Program-made: the position numbers and the translations under genes
Notes under the pieces: generated by a model
Told to the model about the DNA's origin: nothing
Databases searched by the model: none
What the model saw: only the letters and a program-made list of their open reading frames with translations
In this document: positions 1-13,300 of the stretch, in pieces
How the letters are laid out: the number at the start of each line of letters is the position of its first letter
How positions within the stretch are numbered: position 1 is the first letter of the stretch
Assembly (NCBI RefSeq): GCF_023078275.1
Contig: NC_062996.1
Coordinates: 9,734,001-9,798,000, forward strand
DNA length: 64,000 bases
Direction: 5' to 3'
Source: Leguminivora glycinivorella
Lineage: Eukaryota; Arthropoda; Insecta; Lepidoptera; Tortricidae

Positions 1-129
1 TACCTACACAAAAGTTCATTTACTCTTAATCTTGATTTTAAAGATCCGGTGACGGAAATTGCTTTACAGACTTTATTTTTTTCAGAATTATCGGGTTGGC
101 AACTGGATGAAGAAGACATACGAAAATAA
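1..129 (+). CDS. C-terminal end of an unidentified upstream gene (partial)
   Basis: Frame 1 is open from the first base of the window for 42 codons and stops at TAA 127-129. The peptide ends in ELSGWQLDEEDIRK and has ordinary coding composition (SSFTLNLDFKDPVTEIALQ). It has no start codon here, so it would be the last exon, or the end of one, of a gene entering from the left. AATAAA overlaps the stop at about 125-130 and could be a poly(A) signal. I do not recognise the family. A chance open frame of 42 codons in AT-rich DNA is possible, and a splice acceptor inside the stretch (ttttttcag at about 76-85) could shorten the true exon. Confidence 0.45.
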   Translation, partial: YLHKSSFTLNLDFKDPVTEIALQTLFFSELSGWQLDEEDIRK

Positions 130-1256
130 AACAAAATATTCCTTTATGAAACCTAAGTTATCTTTTGTACAAACTCTAGCATAGTGCCTCTCTTTTAATA
201 CGCCTCTTGATCCCGATATCCTGTAATGTTTAGGCCACATTTTTTGAAATTTGCCGCTTTTTCCTTTGGCAGATTTCACATGACAGGTTATATATAAAAA
301 AATAAGGCCACTGTTTGAATTTTGGCCCTCTTCCTGAATTGACAAAATGGGCTGGCCAGAGTATTATTTATTTTGTCGTTCAACCTTTTTTAATATACAG
401 ATTACGGAATATATTGTAACTGGTTATTCCTCATCAAAATTATTTATGGATGCCACTAAAAACTAAAGTTTACTTTTTAATATTACCACTCATTTATATT
501 GTGCCAGTTATGTTGAGGTAAGAAAAGAGACCACTATTATTATAAATTTGAAAACATAGGCAGCTTATTAAAAAAAAAACAATAATACGGATTACAAATA
601 ATATAATATGAATATATATTCGATGATGGTGCCCTGTATATATGTATATATATTATTTATAACAAACTTTGTAAACGGTAATTGACGTTTCACAGATACA
701 GAATTTGGTGGAATATACACAAACATGGATATCATCTGACCTTATGTAAAGGTGGCGCCATCTCATTATTGGTCCATAAACTAATTTACTCTGGGATGTC
801 CGTAAAATGAAAAGGGGGATAGGATAGGACTTCTCATTAGTTATCACATTTGACCTAATGAAAATGTCATGGGTTTTGAGATGTTGTCCGTTTTATTTAT
901 AATGTAAAGAAAATAAAAGTACCAGTATGTGTTTGATTATCTCGCAAATAAGAGCAAAATTTTCAAATATATACTCTTAAAAATCATATTAAACAATATT
1001 CGCTGTTATTTTTTCTCAAAGGTAATATAATTATAATTATCTTTTCTCGATAAGTTTATTTGGAATTTAAAACACAGATGTCAATGTTCTCAATATAGAG
1101 TGAAATGAGTATATTGTTGTATGCATCTTCCCTCCCTGATTCTTTATCTGTGTGTGTCAGTCACATTAGTGTCAAATTGTCTATCAAATACTATAAAATC
1201 ACCTGATATTTTGTGATAATAATTTGGTTTCAAAAATGTTTTAATAATAAAAAAAC
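130..1256. other. Intergenic region, presumed DPY19 promoter and 5' UTR
   Basis: AT-rich and without a recognisable gene. Short open frames here have no coding character. It must hold the transcription start of the plus-strand gene beginning at 1257, but no convincing core promoter motif can be assigned by eye. A TATAAA-like string (actataaaat) lies at about 1190. Confidence 0.4.
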
Positions 1257-1353
1257 ATGGAAAAAGAGGTTACAACTAAAGCCGAAAGCGTTAAGAAACC
1301 AGCTCGCTTTTCGGTTGAGAAAATCGTGCGTTATACTTTAGTGAGTCTTATAG
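1257..1353 (+). CDS. DPY19: DPY19 exon 1 (start codon)
   Basis: ATG 1257-1259 begins [18 protein letters not shown], a short charged cytosolic N-terminus leading into the first membrane segment (YTLVSLI). The context AAAACATGG is good for initiation. Donor G|gtaagta leaves phase 1. Residues 1-32. Confidence 0.9.
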
Positions 1354-4300
1354 GTAAGTAATTATTTATGTTTTTCGATGTTTACAATTTTTTTTTCTTA
1401 ATGTATGAATGTTATTATAAAGCAATGATTGCCTACAAGGACTATTATAAGGACTTTAGTACCTATTGAAGGTTACTAAGTGTTTCACTGGCTTCAACGA
1501 AATACACACTTCACAGTTAATAGTTGATAGTTGCTCATATTAATATTAGTTTTTGTAGGTATTATTTTATCCAGCGGTAGTACTAGAGTTATTTTCAAAT
1601 TTTATGAGACATGAGTTGTTTATAAGGATTCAATCTTTTTGAGAGTAGTGACATTTTTAACAAAACAAAATATTTTTAATACTAGGTACGTACATAATGG
1701 TACTTTACGATACAAATGCGTAAAATAATTTCTATTTCGCACGTGTATCGTACGACGTTTTTCAGTACTCCGAAGCTTGACTTGGCATGTGATGAATCAC
1801 CTCTCGCAAGAGTGCATAAAAAACACCATCTACATGTATACTAAAAAACTTCTTTTTTTTTAACTGACGAATGACCCGTATGCTTGTGTGATACCAATAA
1901 TAACATAAAAATAAATAAACAATTATCTGCTTTCTTTATTGAGTTAACCTCGTCCTGCCCAATGTGATTTAAGGTAACTGTCCCATATTACGGGAACTTA
2001 AGACGTTTCCTACTTTGAGTGAGTATTGTAAAAAAATGCGATGTTTCTAGTCGTGTTAATTATTTTATTTTAAGGATAAGTCTTCTACGATGGATTTAAG
2101 ATATTATTTTGCATCGCAACTTCTAATTTATAGAAATTACCGTTGTTTTACTTAACCCTTAGTTTGTCCATTATTCCGGGATACAATTTTGGTATGGCTT
2201 CAATTCCGGGAGTCGTTGTACGTAATTACGGGATACCTTTAAAGTCCACGTTGTTGAAGCATAATGTAAAAAAACGAATTAAAAATATTGTTTACGTAAA
2301 TATATAAATGCTCATATCGTTTTGATAGATGCTTATACAGAGTGTATTTTTTATAATTGGCAATGTTTTGATGGGTTGGGGTGGGATGGGAAATATGATA
2401 TTTTACGGTATAACTATTGTATGATATAATGACAGGGTGTTGTTTTACTGTCTGTCTAAGGCATCGCTTTCGAATGGATGAACCGATTTAGATTAGTTTT
2501 TTTCGTTTGAAAGCTGAATTAAGTATTCGAGAGTGTTCTTAGCCATGTTTGATGAAAAACGCTTAACAATGTCAGGGTTTTTTTTTTCAAAATTTAATTT
2601 CAATCCAGAAGCTATTGCCGGATATAAAAATTGCACGGCACTCGTGAAAATTTCAGTTTTTTGGTACTGGTGATCACTGAGCTACACCGTATACATATAT
2701 ATATGGTGGTGATACGTTATTCAAGTATGTATATATAAATAAATAGTACTCAATAAATAAATATTATAGGCCGTACTATTTTATATTTATGTATGTCTAT
2801 CCTATTATGTATTATCCTCATGTAAATTTTAGCTTTCTAGTACTAATAATGATTGAGCTAAATCGTAGACGGACAGACTAACTGACGGACAAACCAATAT
2901 GCGGTATAAAGATTTTTAGCTAACTAAGGAAGTTGAAAAACATAATAGTCGGGTCTCTATACCTTATTTTGTGTTTTTATATTTTAATATACTTTATATA
3001 GGCATACCGGAATAAGATACACTCATATAAAGTCGTGTCCTTAATTACGGCAGTCAAAACGAAGGCTATGTTAAAAGACAAACAAGATTTTTTTCTTAGT
3101 ACATTGGAAGATTATATAACAATTATACTCAAAACATCGAAATAAGTAACCTTTGTGCTTTAATTTTGTGAAATAAAACAAATTTAATGTCGATGCCACA
3201 CTCCAATATTTCGCACGTATTACACAATGAGTATACATTTCGTACTCAATTATGAGACTAAAATCTAAAAAATATATGTACCGTAATTATGTCACTATAA
3301 TCTGTAATCTTTACTCAATATATTTACATCAAATATATAAATATACTTCACCGCAAATAGTAATAAAACATAAAAACATTGCGGACTGTGTTTCCGTTAT
3401 TTCGGGATACTCCCGCAATTATGTACACCGCGTCAAAATGGTGTACATTATTCCGGGAGCGGGTATTTTAATTAAAATATGCTTTAAATTAATTTGAAAA
3501 GATGATATAAATGTCTTTTAATAACTATAAGACAATTATGATACAAATTTAATATAAATAAACTTACCCGCATCACAGTAAACCCTTAAGAAGTTCCGCT
3601 GCCGCGTTAAGCTCACCGTCAAACACGCCCATAGAAACCACTGCTTGGTTGCGACTGACGCGTTTGGAGGTACCTCACGGCTTCAAAAGATATGATAGAT
3701 ATTCGAAAATCGACTTTTTCGGTTCTATTTGATCTATAGTTAATAAAATACTGCCTTAAATTAAGATTTTACTGATAATTTCCTTATTTTGCGACAAAAA
3801 CCAAAGTATCCCGGAATAATGTACCACATTTTACTATCCCGGAATAGTGTACAGTTACCTTATAAAGGACATATTAATTTTTTTGGAAATTATGAATTTA
3901 GCCTGGATGGGCTAATAATATAAATTTTTTCTTATGTTTTACCTAAATCGTGGTACAAAGAAAAATATACCCTATTTTCAATAATTTAGTTTAAATTTCA
4001 ATGTCTCACGCTGTATATGGTGGGCAGAATGAGGTTAAAACAGAACTATAATAAGATGTATCAGGAATATAGAATATAAATATTAGAGAGGATGGATGAG
4101 AGGAGATTAATTAAGAAAGTATATGAAAAAAAAGTGGAAGGGACAGTTGGAAGTGGAAGACCTAGGCGAACTTTTCTTGATCAAATCGGGGAAATATTGC
4201 AAAAAGGCCAGGTCAGAAGTACTCGAAACCGACGAGCGTGTATGAGAAACGTTATGAAAGTGTGTGAAGCGAAAGTGATTTGTCAGGATCGTAGTAAATG

Positions 4301-7300
4301 GAAATCCGTGATCTCTGCCTACCCCTCCTGGAAACAGGCGTGATTGTATGTATGTATGTATCAGGAATTTAATGAATATATAACAATTTCAGCCCTCTCC
4401 CTCGGCTATCTTCACTACCTCTACGTCTCCACACTCTTCGAGAATGACCGCAACTTCTCCCACCTCTCGACGATGGAACGGGAGATATCTCTCCGGACCG
4501 AGATGGGGTTCTACTACTCGTACTACAAGACTATAGTGGAGGAGAGACCGTTCATCGCTGGTGTGTCGAAACTCATGTATGACCGGCTTGTCGAGTACCC
4601 GAAGGAGGTTAATGCGTTTAACAGATTCAACATTGCTCCGGAGGTAACTAATAATTCTATATATTACTTTAATCCCACCTTGACTTTGCAGTGGATTTTA
4701 TTATAATATACATACACCATGTCTTTTTGTTTTTCGTTAAATTCGACACGTTGTTAGGTTCATTATCAGGAACCATCCTGTATATCACTTTTAGTTAAAT
4801 TCGCAAAAAAAATCATTGTTTTCATACATAATAAATGAATTTATTACTGTGAGAGACCATTAAGAATTACATTCAAGTTAGTGTCAACTGATTGAAGGCA
4901 CATGTCAAAATAAATAACATTAGGAATTGGTAAAGGCTGTCACACATGTGTTCAGTAATTATCTTAATTTTTTAATAACTCGACCATAAAAGTTAAGATA
5001 CTTGTTTCTTAGAGAAATTAATTTTATTTGATCTAAAGAACCTTCCCTTAAAGTTAACGGAATTCAATAAAAACAGGGTGTACTGTATACATACAGTACC
5101 AGTCAAAACTTTTTTTTGAATGTGATAATGCCTCTGAAAGCCACCCATTCTCATTATTCCCATCTTAAAGGCCGGTAATGCACTTACAACTCCCCTGCAG
5201 GTGTCCTTGGGCGACAGTAATCGCTTACCAGATTATCTGTCTGTCTGTATCTTTGCCTCCTGTATCATAAAACACTATTATTATACTTTAAATAAGCCTG
5301 TTTTGTAGTGACTGTTTGTTTACCTAAATAAATTGAAAAAAAAAAAAAAATGTACTAGCGGCTCGCCTTAAATTCAAAATTGTTGAATGCATTTATAAAC
5401 TTTCACTCCCCATTTTAGGGGGTTAAAAAGAGACAAAAAGTAGCCTAAGTTACTCTCTTTACCTAAAAAAATCACGTCAATTCGTCGCTCCTTTTTGCCG
5501 TTAAGAGCGCTATGACAAAAAAAGGCGATATATTGTAAAATGCACAATATTTATCGACAAAATTGTACACTTTACTCATACTAAAAGACAGTGAAAGTAC
5601 TTGTTTCAGTTAGAACATCTTATTAACTGTCGGTTAAATAAAAAACATATGAAAAAAAAAGCTTTTTCAATTAATAATGATTGTTTTTCTGATGCTCGTT
5701 TAGGAAAAACCGCGTGAAGCACAGAATTCGGAGCTCTTATTATGTACAATTTGATAAGATCACTCTCATAAATGAGGTAAATTTAAGTTCCAAATATCTT
5801 GTACTTAAGGCCCATTAAACAATATTTATCATTTAATCCTTTGAAATTGAGAAATTGAAAGTAAAACGAACTCAATTTTGTCTTGAAAATACATCGAAAC
5901 AAGTGATCATTTCTCCGAAAATCTACATGTTATCGAAGTTATTTTAGTATATAAATAATCTGCACAATGTGCTTAAACTGCTGTTATCCATTTGTCGTTA
6001 TAATATTTTATCATGATTTTTTGCCAATTTTTTGAAAACTAGCCTTCCTGTCGCTATTTTACCGGCGACGGACGCCTGCGATTTCAGTGCCGCGCCGGAG
6101 CTCGAGCAGGTAAGACGTATGTCGCTTTGGTCTCCGAGTTTTCATCGCAAACGTCGAGAATATTTATTGTTGTGTGGGTCGGACGCCTTGTTTCTACACG
6201 GGCTATCCTCGCATTGTGTGTGTGTAAACAGCGACCAACGAATTTGATCCTAGATCCGTAAATATTTGCTTTTGTAATACTTTGTTATGTTTGAATGTTA
6301 AAGTATTACAACGTTGTGATGATAAAAATGTGAAAATTACAATACGGTCAAGATGATAAGACACATCAAGATGGTACTCGGGATCTGATGATGGAGCCAG
6401 AAGGTGGTCACCAGTACCAGTGAACCATGTAAGTAAACGACTTCGTGTTTAGGCTCGTTGGGTTCGTCTCAACAAGACCTTTGACAAGAGGTGGTACTCA
6501 GGGTCTGATGATGGAGCCAGATGGTGGTCACCAGTACCAATGAACCATATAACTAAACCCAGAGATGGGGAAATCGTAATCGATTCCGGATTACACGATT
6601 ACTTGATTTTACTTTGTAATCTGACACTACTGGGTGTCAGATTACTTGTAATGTAATCAAGTGAAACGGTAAATTACCATTACATGTAAAGGAATCACTA
6701 ATCATCTATACAATCACTATTACCAATAACTCGGAATCATAGTCGATACAAAATAACTGAAATTATTGACTTGATTACTTTCAGATTACGAATATGTAGT
6801 ACCTCAGATTGCCGACTGTCACTTTGACACAAAAGTCATCATGGGTGTCGTAAAATAGGTTTTAGGGGGTGCTGATTCCAAAATTAATGACCAATGTGGA
6901 ATCTGACATTGCTGACTGTCACTTTGACACAAAAGTCATCATGGGTGTCGTAAAATAGGTTTTAGGGGGTGCTGATTCCAAAATTAATGACCAATGTTCA
7001 ATCTGACATTGCTGACTGTCACTCTGACACAAAAGTCGTCATGGGTGTCGTAAAATAGGTTTTAGGGGTGCTGATTACAAAATGAATGACCAATTTGGAA
7101 TCTGACAGTGCTGACTGTCACTTTGACACAAAAGTCGTCATGGGTGTCGTAAAATAGGTTTTAGGGGTGCTGATTCCAAAATTAATGACCAATGTGGAAT
7201 CTGACATTGCTGACTGTCACTTTGACACAAAAGTCGTCATGGGTGTCGTAAAATAGGTTTTAGGAGGTGCTGATTCCAAAATTAATGACCAATGTTCAAT

Positions 7301-10300
7301 CTGACATTGCTGACTGTCACTCTGACACAAAAGTCGTCATGGGTGTCGTAAAATAGGTTTTAGGGGGTGCTGATTCCAAAATTAATGACCAATTTGGAAT
7401 CTGACATTGCTGACTGTCACTTTGACACAAAAGTCGTCATGGGTGTCGTAAAATAGGTTTTAGGGGGTGCTGATTCCAAAATTAATGACCAATGTGGAAT
7501 CTGACATTGCTGACTGTCACTTTGACACAAAAGTCGTCATGGGTGTCGTAAAATAGGTTTTAGGGGGTGCTGATTCCAAAATTAATGACCAATGTTCAAT
7601 CTGACATTGCTGACTGTCACTCTGACACAAAAGTCGTCATGGATGTCGTAAAATAGTTTTTAGGGGGTGCTGATTCCAAAATTAATGACCAATGTTCAAT
7701 CTGACATTTCTGACTGTCACTTTGACACAAAAGTCGTCATGGGTGTCGTAAAATAGGTTTTAGGGGGTGCTGATTCCAAAATTAGTGACCAATTTGGAAT
7801 CTGACATTGCTGACTGTCACTTTGACACAAAAGTCGTCATGGGTGTCGTCAAATAGGTATCCGGAGGTGTTTGAAAACTAATGACCAATTTGGAATCTGA
7901 CACTGTTGACTGTCACTTTGACACAAAAGTGATCATGGGTGTCTTCAAATAGGTTTTCATGGGTACTGATCTCAATATTAATGATCAATTTGGAATCTGA
8001 CATTGCTGACTGTCACTTTGACATAAAAGTCGTTATGGGTGTCGTCAAATAGGTTTCCAGGGGTACTGTGCAATGTCAGTCCAAATCGGTCATAACTTTT
8101 TAAATCATTTCATTAATTTTGGAATCAGTACCCCCTAAAAACTATTTGACTACACCCATGATTCCTTTTGTGTCAAAATGACAATTGGCACTGTGAGATT
8201 CCAAAATAGTCGTTAATTTTGGAATCAGCACCCCCGGAAACCTTTTTGACGACACTCATGACGACTTTTGTGTCAAAGTGACAGTCAGCAATGTCAAGAT
8301 TCCAAATCGGTCATTAATTTTCAAATCAGCACCTCCGGAAACCTATTTGACGACACCCATGATGACTTTTGTGTCAAAGTGACAGTCAGCAATGTTAGAT
8401 TCCACATTAGTCATTATTTTTGGAATCAGCACCCCCTAAAACCTATTTTACGACACCCATGATGACTTTTGTGTCAAAGTGGCAGTCAGCAATGTTAGAT
8501 TCCACATTGGTCATTATTTTTGGAATCAGCACCCTCTAAAACCAATTTTACGACACCCATGACGACTTTTTGTGTCAAAGTGACAGTCAGCAATGTCAGA
8601 TTCCACATTGTTCATTAATTTTGGAATCAGCACCCCGCAAACCTATTTGACGACACCCATGACGACTTTTGTGTCAAAGTGACAGTCAGCAATGTCAGAT
8701 TCCACATTGGTCATTAATTTTGGAATCAGCACCCCTAAAACCAATTTTACGACACCCATGACGACTTTTATGTCAAAGTGACAGTCAGCAATGTCAGATT
8801 CCACATTGTTCATTAATTTTGGAATCAGCATCCCCTAAAACCTATTTTACGACACCCATGACGACTTTTGTGTCAAAGTGACAGTCAGCAATGTCAGATT
8901 CCACATTGTTCATTAATTTTGGAATCAGCACCCCCGCAAACCTATTTGACGACACCCATGACGACTTTTGTGTCAAAGTGACAGTCAGCAATGTCAGATT
9001 CCACATTGGTCATTAATTTTTGAATCAGCACCCCCTAAAACCAATTTTACGACACCCATGACGACTTTTGTGTCAAAGTGACAGTCAGCAATGTCAGATT
9101 CCACATTGTTCATTAATTTTGGAATCAGCACCCCCGCAAACCTATTTGACGACACCCATGACGACTTTTGTGTCAAAGTGACAGTCAGCAATGTCAGATT
9201 CCACATTGGTCATTAATTTTGGAATCAGCACCCCCTAAAACCTATTTTACGACACCCATGATGACTTTTGTGTCAAAGTGACAGTCAGCAATGTCAGATT
9301 CCAAATCGGTCATTAATTTTTAAATCAGCACACCCGAAAACCTATACTCGTGGTATATGCACTTGAAATGTGAAAGTGAAAATGCTAGAATGACATGTAA
9401 ACCACGAAGTTGTATAGTCATATTGTTCATTGGTATTGGTGACCACCATCTGGCTCCATCATCAGACCCTGAGCACCACCTTGAAGTAATTAGAATTGTA
9501 TTTGTCTTATTTTATCATCATATTAATATATACTTTACTCTAATACTTATCATATAACAAAAGCAAATATTTGGGATGGGATCTACTTTTATAATTATTA
9601 CTTTAATTTTTTAAATAAATTTTAACATAATTGATATTATTTCGCGCTATATTCTCGTATTTTCGTACAAAATAATGTTTATTAGAAACCAAAAGTTTAT
9701 ATCGAGATAGTAGATTGTGGTTGTTATCAAAATTCCATAGAAAGGATCAAGATTGTTTTGTCCATTATTGTAGTGCGAGCGAGTGATAAGACGTGCTAGA
9801 AAGGGTCGGCATATTGGGCTCGCGCGGCGGGTAAAATACCTAATTTCGCCCGACGCCGAAATGTTATAACGCTCTTAAAGACGGACAAACAAACAAACAC
9901 AAACTTTCCCGTTTATAATATTAGTAGGGATAAACTATTTTTTTTTAAATTATAAATGGGCTTACTCTTGGCCACAGACTAGCCAAAGGCAAAGACGTGG
10001 CCTACAATGGAGTGAGCTCGCCCAGAAGATGCCTGTTCACTCTCATATACTGAAATAGACTGATAACTTTCTTCCAGGTACTAATAGGAGCGATGTACCG
10101 CTACCTAGAGCCTTGGTTGAACACCTCGACGTATCGGCAGTGTCACACGGTGTACCGCGGGGATGATGTAGATCCGGTGCAGAGTTGCGTTGGTCTCGGG
10201 GAGCCGATGTTGTTCTACTTAGAGGCTGTGTGGTACTTGGCCGGGTTCCTGGTTGTTGCTCTGTTCTTCTCGGCTTATAGTTTGAGGTATGTAACATTAC

Positions 10301-13300
10301 TTTACTGGTATCAATAGTATCAATATTCTGGAAAATAAATTATTTTAGCTGCTGTACACATGGGGCCAACGGTTGGACCAACCCTTGGTGGAACCCCTTG
10401 GCCAAGCGTGTAGAGGGCTACTTGTCCGTACGTCGGCAGTTGGCGCCAACGCTGGCCGGCCAACCGACTGGTGTCGGTGTTTTGTCCACACATCAAAGGA
10501 TCTTGGCGCCAATGCCCAACTGCGTTCACACGTTGGCGCCTCATTCAGTTTGTCGTCAGCCGTCAGAGAGGACAGTAGTGAAAGATTTACGAAAATAATA
10601 AGTTTATCTATGCCAATAATAGTGTTACACTGATTTAAACTTTCACGATTATTACACATAATTATTTTTAAAATCGGGACTTAATCGCGTATAACTACAT
10701 ATTAAACTGACCTCCAACGTTTCAAGGACGGCGTTGTCCCCGTGGTCTCGGAGAAGACTGGCTTGAAATGACATCAACACCTTCTGACAGCCGCGCGAGT
10801 TTTTCGAACTACCCGCACTTGGTTTTGATTATCAACTTGAACCGTTTGCGCACTAGGGATGTTACTCTGTCGACATACAACACTGACGATATTCGATTTA
10901 ACGACTGTCGATATTATTTTCGGTTTACACTTATTAATGACAGGATTCCATGTGGACGGGGACAACGCCGTCCTTGAAACGTTGGAAGTCAGTTTAATAT
11001 GTAGTTATACGCGATTAAGTCCCGATTTTAAAAATAATTATGAATAATAGTGTTGATTTTAGGAAATAAAATAACCTTGCAAATGTTTAATGTATTGCCT
11101 AAAAAAGATAAATGTGCTCATCAGAATATTCAAAAAATTGTTAATATTTCATATAATTAAATTTTACTACGGGATTATTATTTTTTAATTAAATTTTGCT
11201 GCCAACGTAAATGACCTAGAATTAATAAAGAGGCCTTTTAAATTATACGTTTCATGAAGAGCCAATGCCAAGTGATTGGTTCACCAATGTGTAAACAGCG
11301 ACTCATATCTTGGCCAAGGGGTTCCACCAGGGGTTGGTCCAACCGTTGGCCCCATGTGTACAGCGGCCATTTGATTGATTGAAATATTGGACCTAGCATG
11401 GGTAGAAGGGAAATTTTACAAGATCTGTAATCTAAAATAAGCTTTATTGTTACAGCAACAGCGTGCTAGGGGGGCTGCTAGCCGTCGCGCAGTATTTCGC
11501 GAACCATGCTGAGGTAATTTATTAATATCTGGGCGACCGAGCTTCGCTCGGTTCTATTTTAATATATCACGTCTTTAGATAAAAAATACTCTTATAAATA
11601 CAAAAACATAAAAAAAAAGACAAAAAACAAAAACTTAATTTCTGGCCGGGATTCGAAACCCTAACACCTACGATCTATCTGCGTACATTAGACTGACCTC
11701 GTACGACTGAGCTAAGCGGAATCTATGCGCGCGCGGCGAAATTAACGACCATATTTTACGTTTACTAACGCGAAAGAAAAACTCTATCTAAGCCTACGCT
11801 AGATCGATTTTTCACCCCCGAAAACCCCCACATAACAAATTTCAGCAAAATCGTTAGAGCGGTTTACGAGATCGTCGGTATATATAAATAAATAAATATA
11901 CAAGAATTGTTCGTTTAAAAGTATAAGATTTTACTTATTTTTCTTTGCTTCGACATGTCCGTTATATGTACTCTTTAGAAAATAAATACTTCATTAATGT
12001 AGAAATTATATTTAGTAACACTAAGCGCAGCACCATCTTCTCAAGTGTCATTCATGCATGACATTTAACGCGCAGGCCGAATACAAGATGGCGCGCTCCC
12101 AATGGACGCGTTCAGGATACTGTTAAGGCCGTGCTGCACGTTTGCGTCCGTGGCCCACAAATGGTCTCGCCGGAAGATCAGCGCTGACCTTATGGTTAGC
12201 AATATGCCGAGGCGGGACCATTTCGTGGTAAACAATATTTATACTGTATTTTTTATAACCATTTGTTTGTATTTTTTATGTGTGTTTACCATGAATAAAT
12301 GCTTTGTATTTGTATTGTATTATATTATTGACGAGCGCTGGTAGCCTAGCGGTAAGTACGTGCGGCTTTCGTTCCGGAGGTCGCGGGTTCGAACCCGGGC
12401 TCGCACAGAGTTTTTCGGAATTTATGTGCGAAATGTCATTTGATATTTGCCAGTCGCTTTTCGGCGAAGGAAAACCGGACTAATTACAATAAGGTCAAGT
12501 TTACCCTTTGGGTTGGAAGGTCAGATGGTAGTCGCTTTCGTAAAAACTAGTGCCTACGCCAAATCTTGGGATTAGTTGTCAAAGCGGACCCCAGGCTCCC
12601 ATGAGCCGTGGCAAATGCCGGGATAACGCAAGGAGGATGATTATATTATTGATATTTTCATTGTTATTTTCAGTGTACCCGCGTACAGTGGGCCCCGAAC
12701 GAGCGAGAAAACATGGCGGCACCATTACTGATACTACAAATGGGGCTAGTTGTAACACAGTTACGAAACGGTCGCACCAACTGCCGTCTGCAGGTAAGGT
12801 ATATTAGATAATTCTTTATTACCACAATATAGTAACAAAAAAGAAAACAGAACAGAAATTATTCCTACCTTCGGTGTCGCAAAAGTCGACTGTGGCGACA
12901 AAATTGACCCCAAACACAGATAGTTTGCTAGCGCATTGATTTAGTCAAGTGCTCTGCATGGCCCTTTTGGGAATACAGACATGCGCTTATGACAGTGTAC
13001 GAGTAGTATAGTGCTAGGATGTGTAGATACTATTGAAAACATGGCCCATTGCTAATACTACAAATGGGGCTAGTTGTAACACAGTTACGAAACGGTTGCA
13101 CCAACTGCCGTCTGCAGGTAAAATTTGTCATAAAAACCTTATCTTATACTTTTAAACGAGCAATTCTTGTACTTATACTTTTAAACGAGCAATTCTTGTA
13201 TATTTATTTATTTATTTATATATACCGACGATCTCGGAAACCGCTCTAACGATTTCGCTGAAATTTGTTATGTGGGGGTTTTCGGGGGTGAAAAATCGAT

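Larger units (their letters stand above)
6246..9584. mobile_element. 3.3-kb foldback element with satellite-like inverted arms
   Basis: The outer ends are imperfect inverted repeats: AAATATTTGCTTTTGT at about 6260 and its complement at about 9557-9572. The segments with GGTCTGATGATGGAGCCAGA and GGTGGTCACCAGTACCA lie at 6375-6430 and 6490-6550, with their complement at 9425-9483. Between them is a direct array of about 13 units of about 100 bp (6812-8075), then about 12 units of the same sequence in opposite orientation (8150-9345). Almost no unique spacer separates the two. This is the architecture of Drosophila FB-type foldback transposons. No transposase is present, and short open frames inside are products of the periodic sequence. 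Confidence 0.82.

Noticed and set aside
8268..9206. Open frames of 62-70 codons on both strands in the foldback arms
   Set aside because: They follow from the about 100-bp repeat unit and change with unit length. No start context, no homology pattern, no codon bias.
6812..9345. CRISPR-like array (regular about 100-bp repeats)
   Set aside because: No unique spacers between short repeats; the whole unit repeats, and the genome is eukaryotic.
10043..10659. Several frames on both strands around exon 3 and the long-inverted-repeat element
   Set aside because: Antisense of exon 3 and of GC-rich inverted repeats. Only the exon 3 plus-strand frame has family motifs and splice sites.
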